From: Alphaproteobacteria bacterium bin98
GTDB taxonomy: Bacteria > Pseudomonadota > Alphaproteobacteria > Bin98
Length of the DNA stretch: 51,977 bases
NCBI GenBank assembly: GCA_002238905.1
Contig: MPNG01000008.1
Coordinates: forward strand, 1 to 51,977
Reading direction: 5' to 3'
A program made the translations under genes and the position numbers. Of the stretch, positions 45,271-51,977 are shown piece after piece. How positions within the stretch are numbered: the stretch's first letter is position 1; each line of letters begins with the position of its first letter. A model generated the notes under the pieces. It was not told the origin of the DNA. It saw only the letters and a list, made by a program, of their open reading frames with translations, and did not search any database.

Positions 45271-46041
45271 GTGACTATGAGAAAATTATTATTGTTTTTT
45301 GTTTCTACTTCATTATTGTGTGCTGCATTAGGTAGTAAGGGACGATTGTTTTTATCCGCGTTTGAGGAAGGATTACCACTGAAAATAGTGTTAAGCAACC
45401 TGCGAGCAACGATCTTGCACTCATATCCAGGTGAGCCATCGTATACATTGCGGGAAGAGATCAAAATAAGCGGATCCACGCTGCTTATGCTTGGTAGAAC
45501 GGCATCATGGAATGCACGTTTCACCTATCCAAATTCCGATATTCTTGATACTTGTAAGCATTTACCAAAAAACTTGCCGACAGAGTGTCATGAGCGTCAG
45601 GAGTATCTCTTTCCAGGGTCTGTGCTTGTTCCTGCTTCAGAAAGTTCATCATTTTCTTTTGAAGAACACACTTTTAAAGAAGAGGTGTTGCAACGCTTGG
45701 TCAGATTCATGGTGCCGGATGATTCTAAAGAAAATTCTGTCAATTGGGGTTTTGTTAACTATGAACATATTCCTGGTTGCACTGTTCTGGCGCGTTTTGA
45801 AAATGGTGTAGCGTCTGCAATATCTATGCCATGCGGTAGGGGGCGCATTGTGAGCGCTAACTTACCTTTGGGTGGAAAAATTTATAGGAAAAAATTGACT
45901 ACTCTTGGTTCTCAAATATCGGATTTTGAAAGGTCTAGCTATGATGCGATTTTGAGGCAATTTTATGCACCTCTCCGTTCTGTTGAGCCTAAGCCTTTTC
46001 GTGTTAAGAGAAAACATTGCAGGGGATACTATAATCCTTAA
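45271..46041 (+). CDS. Secreted amidotransferase-like pseudoenzyme, tandem copy 1
   Basis: The protein has 256 residues. Start GTG 45271 is preferred over ATG 45277 because tandem copy 2 has ATT at that codon while all copies keep GTG or TTG here, 5 bases after AGGAGGT. Signal peptide MTMRKLLLFFVSTSLLCAAL. The C-terminal half matches copy B of the BPL_N proteins: GCTVLARFENGVASAIS...GRGRIVSANLP against CSVLAKFNDQSAAIIRG...GKGLYILSAPH. The nucleophile segment GICGGAY is replaced by MLGRTAS, so no Cys remains. Probably exported and non-catalytic; function unknown. Confidence 0.78.
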   Translation: MTMRKLLLFFVSTSLLCAALGSKGRLFLSAFEEGLPLKIVLSNLRATILHSYPGEPSYTLREEIKISGSTLLMLGRTASWNARFTYPNSDILDTCKHLPKNLPTECHERQEYLFPGSVLVPASESSSFSFEEHTFKEEVLQRLVRFMVPDDSKENSVNWGFVNYEHIPGCTVLARFENGVASAISMPCGRGRIVSANLPLGGKIYRKKLTTLGSQISDFERSSYDAILRQFYAPLRSVEPKPFRVKRKHCRGYYNP

Positions 46042-46104
46042 GAAAAAATATTGCCGGCGATTTTATACACCTATTCGTTCTGTCATGCAGCATTAACGAC
46101 CGTG

Positions 46105-46136
46105 AAAAAAGTCCAGATAATTCTGGACTTTTTTTT
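46105..46136 (+). terminator. Rho-independent terminator of tandem copy 1
   Basis: AAAAAAGTCCAGA TAAT TCTGGACTTTTTTTT: a perfect stem with a T run. It lies 63 bases after the stop. The sequence between is a leftover family tail (ATTTTATACACCTATTCGTT). Confidence 0.93.
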
Positions 46137-46239
46137 ATTCTAGCTAGCGATATGCTTTTATACATCTATAGAAGATTTTATCACATTTATTGTTGTATAG
46201 GCGCTGGTTTCAGGATACCCTCTTTTCAGGAGGTTTTAA

Positions 46240-47025
46240 GTGACTATTAAAAGATTGCTATTGTTTTTTGTTTCCACTTCATTGTTGTTTGGTGCAGCAT
46301 TTAATGCGGGAAAATTGTTATTAAGCGCGTGTGAGGAAGGATTGTTGTTGCGGAGCGTTTTACGCCAAATGCCAGTGACTACGTTGCACTCATTTCCAGG
46401 TGAGCCATCGTATACATTGAAGCAAGAGGTCAAAAAAAGCGGGGACACGCTTCTTATGTTGGGTAGAACAGCATCATGGAATGCACGCTTCACCTATCCA
46501 AACTCCACTATGCTTGATACTTGTAAGCATTTGCCAAAAAATTTACCGATAGAGTGTCATGAGTGTCAGGATTATCTCTTTCCGGGGTCTGTGCTTGTTC
46601 CTGCTTCAGAGAGTTCATCGTTTTCTTTTGAAGCAAACGCTTTTGAAGAAGATGTGTTGCTACGTGTGGTAAGATTTATGCCACCTGATGATTCTAAAGA
46701 AAGTGCGGTGAATTTTGGTTTTATCAACTATGAACACATTCCTAACTGTACTGTTCTTGCGCGTTATTCAAATGGTGTAGCGTCTGCAATATCTGTGCCA
46801 TGCGGCAGAGGGCGTATTGTGAGCGCCAGCTTACCTTTGGATGGCCAAGTTTATATGCAACAGCCGACAACTCTGGGTGCTAAAATATTAGATTTTGAAA
46901 GATCGAGCCATTATGCGCTTTTGCAGCAACTTTATGCGCCTCTCCGTTCTGCTGATCCTCAGCCTTTTCATGTTAAGAGAAAATATTGCAGGCAATTTTA
47001 TACACCTATGCGTTCTGTCATGTAG
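46240..47025 (+). CDS. Secreted amidotransferase-like pseudoenzyme, tandem copy 2
   Basis: The protein has 261 residues. Only GTG 46240 can serve as start here: the codon that is ATG in the other copies is ATT. Signal peptide MTIKRLLLFFVSTSLLFGAA. Very similar to copy 1 through MLGRTASWNARFTYPN, SVLVPASESSSFSFE and NCTVLARYSNGVASAIS. It ends with a tail (KRKYCRQFYTPMRSVM) that copy 1 retains only as frame-shifted noncoding DNA. The catalytic Cys is absent. Own leader and terminator. Confidence 0.8.
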   Translation: MTIKRLLLFFVSTSLLFGAAFNAGKLLLSACEEGLLLRSVLRQMPVTTLHSFPGEPSYTLKQEVKKSGDTLLMLGRTASWNARFTYPNSTMLDTCKHLPKNLPIECHECQDYLFPGSVLVPASESSSFSFEANAFEEDVLLRVVRFMPPDDSKESAVNFGFINYEHIPNCTVLARYSNGVASAISVPCGRGRIVSASLPLDGQVYMQQPTTLGAKILDFERSSHYALLQQLYAPLRSADPQPFHVKRKYCRQFYTPMRSVM

Positions 47026-47039
47026 TATTCACTATCGTG

Positions 47040-47070
47040 AAAAAAGACCAGATAATTCTGGGCTTTTTTT
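47040..47070 (+). terminator. Rho-independent terminator of tandem copy 2
   Basis: AAAAAAGACCAGA TAAT TCTGGGCTTTTTTT: the same hairpin as after copy 1 with one A-G mismatch. Confidence 0.85.
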
Positions 47071-47173
47071 GCATTCTAGCTATAGATATTTTTTTATACA
47101 TCTAGAGAGCATTTTATCACATTTTGTTGTATAGGCGCTGGTTTTCGGATACTCTCTTTTCAGGAGGTCTTAA

Positions 47174-48049
47174 TTGACTATGAAAAGATTAGTATTGTTT
47201 TTTGTTTCCACTTCATTGTTGTTTGGTGCAGCATTTAATGCGGGAAAATTGTTATTAAGCATGTGTGAAGAAGCACTAACAATGCGGGGCGCTTTATGCA
47301 AAGTGCGTGCAGCGAATTTGAGATCATATAGTACGAAAAAATTGTTTTTAAACGCGTTTAAGGAAGCCGAGCCACTGCGGCGCGATTTATCCAAAATGCG
47401 AGTAATGATGTTGCAATCATCTCCAAGTGAGCCATTGCATGAATTGGAGCGAGAGATCTCAGTAAGCGGACACACGCTGCTTATGTTGGGTAGAACGGCA
47501 ATGTGGAAAACACGTTTTAACCATATCAATTCCTTTATATTGGATACTTGTAATGATTTACCAAAAGACGCGCGGATAGAGTGTCATGTGCGTGAGAATC
47601 ATTTCTTTTCGGGGACTGTGATTGCTCCTGCCTCAGAGAGTTCATCATTTTCTTTTGAAGCAAACGCTTTTGAAGAAGAGGTGTTTCTACCTAAGGTGAG
47701 ATTCATGTTGCCTTCCGATTATGAAGAAAGTGCGGTGAATTTTGGTTTTATCAACTATGAACACATGCCTGGCTGCACTCCTGCCTGCACTGTTCTTGCG
47801 CGTTATTCAAATGGTGTAGCGTCTGCAATATCTATTCCATGTGGCAAAGGGCGCATTGTGCTTGCCAGTTTACCTTTGTATGGAGAAGTGTCTGTGAGTA
47901 CACTAACAGCTTTGGGTGATAAAAAAGAAGATTTTGTAAGTTCTTGCCGTGATGCGATTTTGAAGCAACTTTATGCACCTCTCCGTTCTGTCGAGAATCC
48001 TCGAACATACCAACAATTCTTGATGTTGAGGGATAAGAAGATTGTGTAA
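47174..48049 (+). CDS. Secreted amidotransferase-like pseudoenzyme, tandem copy 3
   Basis: The protein has 291 residues from TTG 47174 (or ATG 47180). After the signal peptide there is an internal duplication of about 33 residues: KLLLSMCEEALTMRGAL is followed by a second version, KLFLNAFKEAEPLRRDL. Then come MLGRTAMWKTRF, APASESSSFSFEANAFEEEV and CTVLARYSNGVASAIS. A short duplication gives PGCTPACTVLA. The end differs from copies 1 and 2; DNA for the old tail continues beyond the stop. The catalytic Cys is absent. Confidence 0.78.
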   Translation: MTMKRLVLFFVSTSLLFGAAFNAGKLLLSMCEEALTMRGALCKVRAANLRSYSTKKLFLNAFKEAEPLRRDLSKMRVMMLQSSPSEPLHELEREISVSGHTLLMLGRTAMWKTRFNHINSFILDTCNDLPKDARIECHVRENHFFSGTVIAPASESSSFSFEANAFEEEVFLPKVRFMLPSDYEESAVNFGFINYEHMPGCTPACTVLARYSNGVASAISIPCGKGRIVLASLPLYGEVSVSTLTALGDKKEDFVSSCRDAILKQLYAPLRSVENPRTYQQFLMLRDKKIV

Positions 48050-48180
48050 GTTCTTGCCGTGGTGCGATTTTTCAGCCACTTTATGCACCTCTCCGTTCTG
48101 TTGAGACTAAGCCTTTTCATGTTAAGAGGCAATATTGTAGGCAATTTTATACACCTATGCGTTCTATCATGTAGTATTCA
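48050..48180 (+). pseudogene. Orphan tail of the tandem family
   Basis: GTTCTTGCCGTGGTGCGATT, CTCTCCGTTCTGTTGAGACT and TTATACACCTATGCGTTCTA repeat, in order, the 3' end of the family genes. The repeated GTTCTTGCCGTG also occurs about 120 bases earlier, in copy 3. It is the trace of a recombination between copies that left two 3' ends. Confidence 0.75.
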
Positions 48181-48188
48181 CTATCGTG

Positions 48189-48221
48189 AAAAAAGCCCAG
48201 ATAATTCTGGGATTTTTTTTT
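48189..48221 (+). terminator. Rho-independent terminator of tandem copy 3
   Basis: AAAAAAGCCCAGA TAAT TCTGGGATTTTTTTTT. The six-pair core CCCAGA/TCTGGG is kept and framed by A and T runs. Confidence 0.9.
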
Positions 48222-48326
48222 GCATGCTAGCTAGCGAGAGGTTTTTATACATCTATAGAGGATTTCATCACATTTATTGTTGTATAAGCGCTGGTTTCAG
48301 GCTACCCTCTTTTCAGGAGGTCTTAA

Positions 48327-49268
48327 TTGACTATGAAAAGATTATTATTGTTTTTTGTTTCCACTTCATTGTTGTTTGGTGCAGCATTTAATGCGGGAAA
48401 ATTGTTATTAAACACGTGTGAAGAAGCGCTACAAATGCGGGTCGCTTTATGCAAAGTGCGTGGAGCGAATTTGAGATCATATAGTACGGAAAAATTGTTT
48501 TTAAACGCGTTTAAGGAAGCCGAGCCACTGCAGCGCTCTTTATCCAAAATGCGAGTAGTGATGTTGAAATCATATTCAAGTGAGCCATTGCATGAATTGG
48601 AGCAAGAGATCTCAGCCAGTGGACACACGCTGCTTATGTTGGGTAAAACGGCAATGTGGAAAACACGTTGTAACTATATCACTTCCTCTATATTGAATAC
48701 TCGTAATTATTCACCAAAAGATGAGCAGATAGAGTATCATGTGCGTGAGAATCATTTCTTTTCGGGGTCTGTGCTTGCGCCTGCCTCAGAGAGTTCATCA
48801 TTTTCTTTTGAAGCAAACGCTTTTGAAGAAGAGGTGTTACTACCTAAGGTAGTCTTCACGTTGCCTTCCGATTCTGAAGAAAAAGCTGTAAATTTTGGTT
48901 TTATCAACTATGAACACATTCCTGGTTGCACTGTTCTTGCGCGTTATTTAAATGGTGTATCGTCTGCAATATCTATTCCATGTGGCAAAGGGCGCATTGT
49001 GCTTGCTAGTTTACCTTTGTATGGAGAAGTGTCTGTGAAAATACCAACAACTCTGGGTGTTGAAGCATCAGATTTTGTAAAGTCTTGCCGTGGTGCGATT
49101 TTGCAGCAACTTTATGCACCTCTCCGTTCTGTTGATCCTGTCGATTCTATAGAGACTCCTCAAGCAAATAGTCATGTTAAGAAAAAGCCTTTTGGGCAAT
49201 TTTCGTCACCTGTACATTCTGCCGCTGTCTATGCTGCCAACCGTTTTGCTATGCGGGATTCACTGTAA
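48327..49268 (+). CDS. Secreted amidotransferase-like pseudoenzyme, tandem copy 4
   Basis: The protein has 313 residues, the longest copy, from TTG 48327 (or ATG 48333). It shares the internal 33-residue duplication with copy 3 (LLLNTCEEALQMRVAL and LFLNAFKEAEPLQRSL), then MLGKTAMWKTRC, APASESSSFSFEANAFEEEV and GCTVLARYLNGVSSAIS. The C-terminus is extended and ends in FGQFSSPVHSAAVYAANRFA plus seven residues. The catalytic Cys is absent. Close similarity to copy 3 up to about residue 250 shows these two are the most recent pair. Confidence 0.8.
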   Translation: MTMKRLLLFFVSTSLLFGAAFNAGKLLLNTCEEALQMRVALCKVRGANLRSYSTEKLFLNAFKEAEPLQRSLSKMRVVMLKSYSSEPLHELEQEISASGHTLLMLGKTAMWKTRCNYITSSILNTRNYSPKDEQIEYHVRENHFFSGSVLAPASESSSFSFEANAFEEEVLLPKVVFTLPSDSEEKAVNFGFINYEHIPGCTVLARYLNGVSSAISIPCGKGRIVLASLPLYGEVSVKIPTTLGVEASDFVKSCRGAILQQLYAPLRSVDPVDSIETPQANSHVKKKPFGQFSSPVHSAAVYAANRFAMRDSL

Positions 49269-49290
49269 TCAAAATCCCAGATCATACTGT

Positions 49291-49322
49291 AAAAAAAAGC
49301 CCAGATCATTCTGGGCTTTTTT
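49291..49322 (+). terminator. Rho-independent terminator of tandem copy 4
   Basis: AAAAAAAAGCCCAGA TCAT TCTGGGCTTTTTT: a perfect seven-pair stem with flanking A and T runs. Confidence 0.93.
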
Positions 49323-49420
49323 AATCATTTTTTTCCAAAAATTTGTCATTCACAGTGTTTATATCTGTGTTGTTGTATAAGTAGTGTAAGTGAGTTATAC
49401 GCTCCAACACTAGGTATTAT

Positions 49421-49640
49421 GCATTTATGGTTTTATCAATTATCACACCACTGTTTTTACGTGTTATAAAAATAGTGTAGTGTCTGCAATGTCTATGCCA
49501 TATGGAAACGAGTGCTTTGTGTTCGCCAACTTACCTTTAGATGAAGGATGCAGCGGTTTATAGAGCAATGCTGACGCTCATGTATTTTGCATCATTATGT
49601 TTTGCAGAGTCTAGCTATGCAGATCTTTTTTTGATCAATT
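49421..49640 (+). pseudogene. Decayed fifth copy of the tandem family
   Basis: TTATGGTTTTATCAATTATC, then AATAGTGTAGTGTCTGCAAT, GTCTATGCCATATGGAAACG and CGCCAACTTACCTTTAGATG align in order with the C-terminal coding part of copies 1-4 (for example GGTGTAGCGTCTGCAATATC and CGCTAACTTACCTTTGG). GAGTCTAGCTATGCAGAT matches the following segment. Several indels and stops exclude translation as one protein. Confidence 0.8.
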
Positions 49641-49660
49641 AGATTGAGTAAGGAGGTTAT

Positions 49661-50176
49661 ATGTTTTTATTATTGTTTTTAATATCTTCATTACTTGTAG
49701 GATTAGAAGAGAAAAAAGCTTCACTGTGTTCTCATTCAGTCCTTCCAAGTATAGAAGCAGAAATAGATGCTCAAAGAGGAGGTCGCGTGACCCTTCCGTT
49801 GCCGACTCACAAAAGGGGTGGGCAAGAGATCCAAAGTTCATTGTGTTTTCATTCAGTCCTTCCAAGTATAGAAGCAGGAATAGATGATCAAAGAGGAAGT
49901 GGAGTGACCCTTCCGTTTCTGATTCACAAAAGGGGTGGGCAAGAGGTCCAAAGTTCATTGTCTTTTCATTCAGTCCTTCCCAGTATAAAAGCAGGTGATC
50001 AAATGGCAAGATTATCCAGAATTCCTTTTCCAGAGACTGGTGAAGATAATACGGTTTTAAGTGCTGATCTGCAAAATGTGGAAAACCAAGTGATATGGAA
50101 AGAGAAATGTGATATTTTTTATCGCAAATGCGGTCGTGACGCGGACTTGATTGCAAAACAAAGGAAATATTTATGA
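49661..50176 (+). CDS. Small secreted protein with three 39-residue repeats
   Basis: The protein has 171 residues. ATG 49661 follows AAGGAGGTT. Signal-like start MFLLLFLISSLLVGLEEK. Two full repeats and one partial one (SSLCFHSVLPSIEAGIDDQR, VTLPF.IHKRGGQE) make up residues 19-115. A different, charged C-terminus follows (VENQVIWKEKCDIFYRKCGR). The frame ends at TGA 50174, but the next frame stays open and coding-like for some 35 residues (EAYGELQERVRFIFAYPAKV), so a frameshift may have cut the protein. Function unknown. Confidence 0.65.
   Translation: MFLLLFLISSLLVGLEEKKASLCSHSVLPSIEAEIDAQRGGRVTLPLPTHKRGGQEIQSSLCFHSVLPSIEAGIDDQRGSGVTLPFLIHKRGGQEVQSSLSFHSVLPSIKAGDQMARLSRIPFPETGEDNTVLSADLQNVENQVIWKEKCDIFYRKCGRDADLIAKQRKYL
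49716..50010 (+). repeat. 117-bp coding tandem repeat, 2.5 units
   Basis: Units start at 49716, 49833 and 49950; TTCATTCAGTCCTTCC recurs at exact 117-base spacing. Two complete copies and a partial third encode 39-residue repeats. Confidence 0.9.
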
Positions 50177-50367
50177 AGCTTATGGAGAGTTACAAGAAAG
50201 AGTGCGTTTTATTTTCGCATATCCTGCAAAAGTTCCAAATGAAGTGTCGAGTTGGTATAGCTTTTTAACAATTTACAAATTGTTACAATCGCGCAAATAA
50301 GTATTTTCTGCACATTAATATTATGTCTTGTCATAAATTTAAAAATTTTATAAAATACAAAAGACAC

Positions 50368-51201
50368 ATGTATTTATTCTTAATATTAATTTCTATGCCA
50401 CTGATAGGTGCAGAACTTAGAAGCATTGTGGAGGGGGATGTTCCACATCTTTATCCACAGATAAAGGCATCATTTGCGTTGATTCCATATGATCAACGCG
50501 CACTTTCTCATCACATAGAGCGCCCTGTGTGCCCATCTCGTTTTTCAGTGGGGTGTTCCCAGGAAAATAAGAAGCGTTTGCGAGAAAAATCTCGCGCCAA
50601 ATCGGATCAATGTGCTCTTTTGGAAAAGGATGATGCGGAAGATGCGATAGCGCAGAATTTTCTGTCGAATCTGTCGAAAGTGACACCTCGTTTAAAAAGG
50701 GCAATTCCTGATGAAGATACCAATCCTGATAAACCTGTGCATATATCTCGTTTGCTAGTGGATCCCTCCCAGAATAAAGAAGAAGCTTTTGAGCGAGATG
50801 CAGGAGTCTGCCAATCCCGTCTTGGGGCAAAGTGCAAGCGTTTGGAAGATCAATATGATTTGTCCGGTCTGAAAAATTGGACAAAGGTATCGTTGTTTCA
50901 GAAGCAAGAGCTTTTGCGAGAAGAATATCGTGCCAAACAGGCGCAATGTGCTCTTTTGAAAAGTGATGATGAGGTAGAGGTGAAGCGCAAGCAAAAGGAA
51001 TCTTTATTGATAAATGAAGATTTTTTAAAAAAGCAAGACATGTTGAAGGCGCAAGATGAGAGAATTCAGAATCTTCGGCTGGCAGTGAAACTTCGTTTGA
51101 ACAATGAACTGCTTGATGAAGAGCTCCGCCTTAAGGAAGAGAGAAATTTTAAACCTTATTATGATGAGGACCTTATTTTTGGCGATATTGATGAACTATA
51201 A
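50368..51201 (+). CDS. Secreted charged protein with repeated QCALL segment
   Basis: The protein has 277 residues from ATG 50368 (292 from ATG 50323); the later start gives a cleaner signal (MYLFLILISMPLIGAE), like that of the neighbours. Neither start has a good ribosome binding site. Two related segments follow: CPSRFSVGC...LREKSRAKSDQCALLEKDD and CQSRLGAKCKRLE...LREEYRAKQAQCALLKSDD. The last 80 residues are highly charged and helical (LKAQDERIQNLRLAVKLRLN), suggesting a coiled coil. Cysteine pairs suggest disulfides after export. Function unknown; a decayed relative lies downstream. Confidence 0.68.
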   Translation: MYLFLILISMPLIGAELRSIVEGDVPHLYPQIKASFALIPYDQRALSHHIERPVCPSRFSVGCSQENKKRLREKSRAKSDQCALLEKDDAEDAIAQNFLSNLSKVTPRLKRAIPDEDTNPDKPVHISRLLVDPSQNKEEAFERDAGVCQSRLGAKCKRLEDQYDLSGLKNWTKVSLFQKQELLREEYRAKQAQCALLKSDDEVEVKRKQKESLLINEDFLKKQDMLKAQDERIQNLRLAVKLRLNNELLDEELRLKEERNFKPYYDEDLIFGDIDEL

Positions 51202-51912
51202 CTAAGAGAGTAATAGTTACCTCACGCTGTAAAAAAATCTTTGTTGGTGAGACCTTTTTCTAATAAATGTCGTTTAGAAAGAGATCGCTATTCAACCTAT
51301 CAGCAGTGGACAAAAAAAATCAGACTTAGGAGGTAAGGTTTTACAGTATCCTGATTGGTATACTGCTTTCGAATTTTATGACTCCGAACTATCAAATCCC
51401 TTGTGTAGCAGCATTGTCCTCAGGTTTTAATTATGATGAGCATGCTTTTGGGCAATAACAGACAGAATAATCGCAAGTTTCATGCGACTTTTGTTTTTTT
51501 TACAATAATTGTGCACCTGTGTATGTGATAGAACATATTGCCATTTATTGAGTGATATGTTGAGTTTTCTATGTATCAATTAAGAAAATAATGTTTTGGC
51601 AAGAGGTACCCTCTGGAGTCGATGTCTTCCATTTTTCAGTATTAAAGGAAGTAAAAGTATCATGATCGCAAAGTTATGATATAGTGCTTTAAAGATAGAA
51701 TAAGGTTTCAACAGATTGAGAGGAAGGTTGTATCAAAGTGCGATTGACTAGATATGGTGTGAGCTCAATCAGCTACCTTTTGTTTTGAAACGTTTGAGTT
51801 TTCTTTGCTTCTCAGCACTGCAATAAGCGTTGAAAGATATGAGGTCTTAAAGGAAGAAGTGTGTCTTGATGTTGTTAAAGATTAACAGAAATGGTTTTTA
51901 AAGGAGTGTGAA
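51202..51912 (+). other. 711-base stretch with decayed genes, no intact gene
   Basis: The first 30 bases hold a possible weak terminator (CTCAC 51221-51225, GTGAG 51247-51251, T run). Bases 51265-51429 hold a remnant described separately. A 5-bp hairpin near 51470-51488, followed by CTTTTGTTTTTTTT, may be another terminator. The rest shows no frame or motif that I can support, up to the ribosome binding site at 51900-51906. Confidence 0.5.
51265..51429 (+). pseudogene. Remnant related to the charged secreted protein
   Basis: One frame reads KCRLERDRYSTYQQWTKKIR, resembling KCKRLEDQYDLSGLKNWTKV of the gene at 50368-51201. A shift then leads to a second coding-like frame (SDLGGKVLQYPDWYTAFEFY) that stops at TAA 51427. 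There is no start codon or ribosome binding site. It is best read as a frame-shifted fragment of a paralogue. Confidence 0.5.
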
Positions 51913-51977
51913 ATGATATATTTAATTTTCATAATGTTGCCGGTTATTTTATTGGGAGCAATAAGCAATCCGCCGTT
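51913..51977 (+). CDS. Start of a secreted protein (partial, cut by window end)
   Basis: ATG 51913 follows AAAGGAG with a good spacer. The 21 visible residues (MIYLIFIMLPVILLGAISNP) form a signal peptide much like those of the two genes upstream. The rest lies outside the window. Confidence 0.6.
   Translation, partial: MIYLIFIMLPVILLGAISNPP

Noticed and set aside
45207-48326. Four regularly spaced leader repeats as a CRISPR-like array
   Set aside because: Spacing is about 1 kb, each precedes a gene and contains its ribosome binding site; there are no short spacers or cas genes.

Overview
The window looks like a piece of a chromosome from a host-associated alphaproteobacterium, perhaps a Holosporales-like intracellular lineage. 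The lineage is inference. The support is the atpHAGDC operon order, the hflK-hflC pair, AT-rich DNA, lineage-specific tandem families of secreted proteins, many decaying gene copies, and a type VI secretion (T6SS) block.

Region 1 (1-15581) is a tandem array of at least nine related genes, one cut by the left edge. Intact members start with a short signal peptide of the MINIxxFSLF type. They carry one or two copies of a roughly 160-residue, cysteine-containing, probably helical module that I cannot assign to a family. Several end in tandem-repeat tails; three members instead share a second C-terminal module. One member is a pseudogene, and remnants of lost gene tails lie between the genes.

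Region 2 (16026-23286) is housekeeping: hflK-hflC, a convergent rhodanese-type tRNA hydroxylase (trhO), and the F1 ATP synthase operon, whose epsilon subunit is unusually short. Directly downstream (23140-26259) a segment holding the end of atpC, a promoter and a secreted-protein gene has been duplicated. The second, full-length gene overlaps a xerD-type recombinase gene (26256-27152).

Region 3 (27479-43277) starts with one unrecognised secreted protein. A signalling group follows: a Cys-rich protein and a Ser/Thr kinase on the minus strand, then a TerY-like VWA protein and a PP2C phosphatase on the plus strand. This group abuts a T6SS operon, tssB-tssC-hcp-hcp-tssE-tssF-tssG-clpV, which encodes the sheath, tube, baseplate parts and sheath-recycling ATPase. 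VgrG, TssA, TssK and the TssJLM membrane complex are absent from the window. A 28-codon ORF with a strong ribosome binding site follows clpV directly.

Region 4 (43313-51977) holds two class I amidotransferase-like (BPL_N-type) proteins with a nucleophile cysteine motif. Next come four tandem secreted proteins that look like catalytically dead relatives of them, each with its own conserved leader and terminator, and then a fifth decayed copy. The end carries small repeat-containing secreted proteins, a remnant paralogue and the start of another secreted protein. A reasonable inference is that regions 1 and 4 are pools of rapidly evolving host-directed proteins flanking core genes and a kinase/phosphatase-controlled secretion machine. 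I saw no rRNA, tRNA, CRISPR array or insertion sequence.
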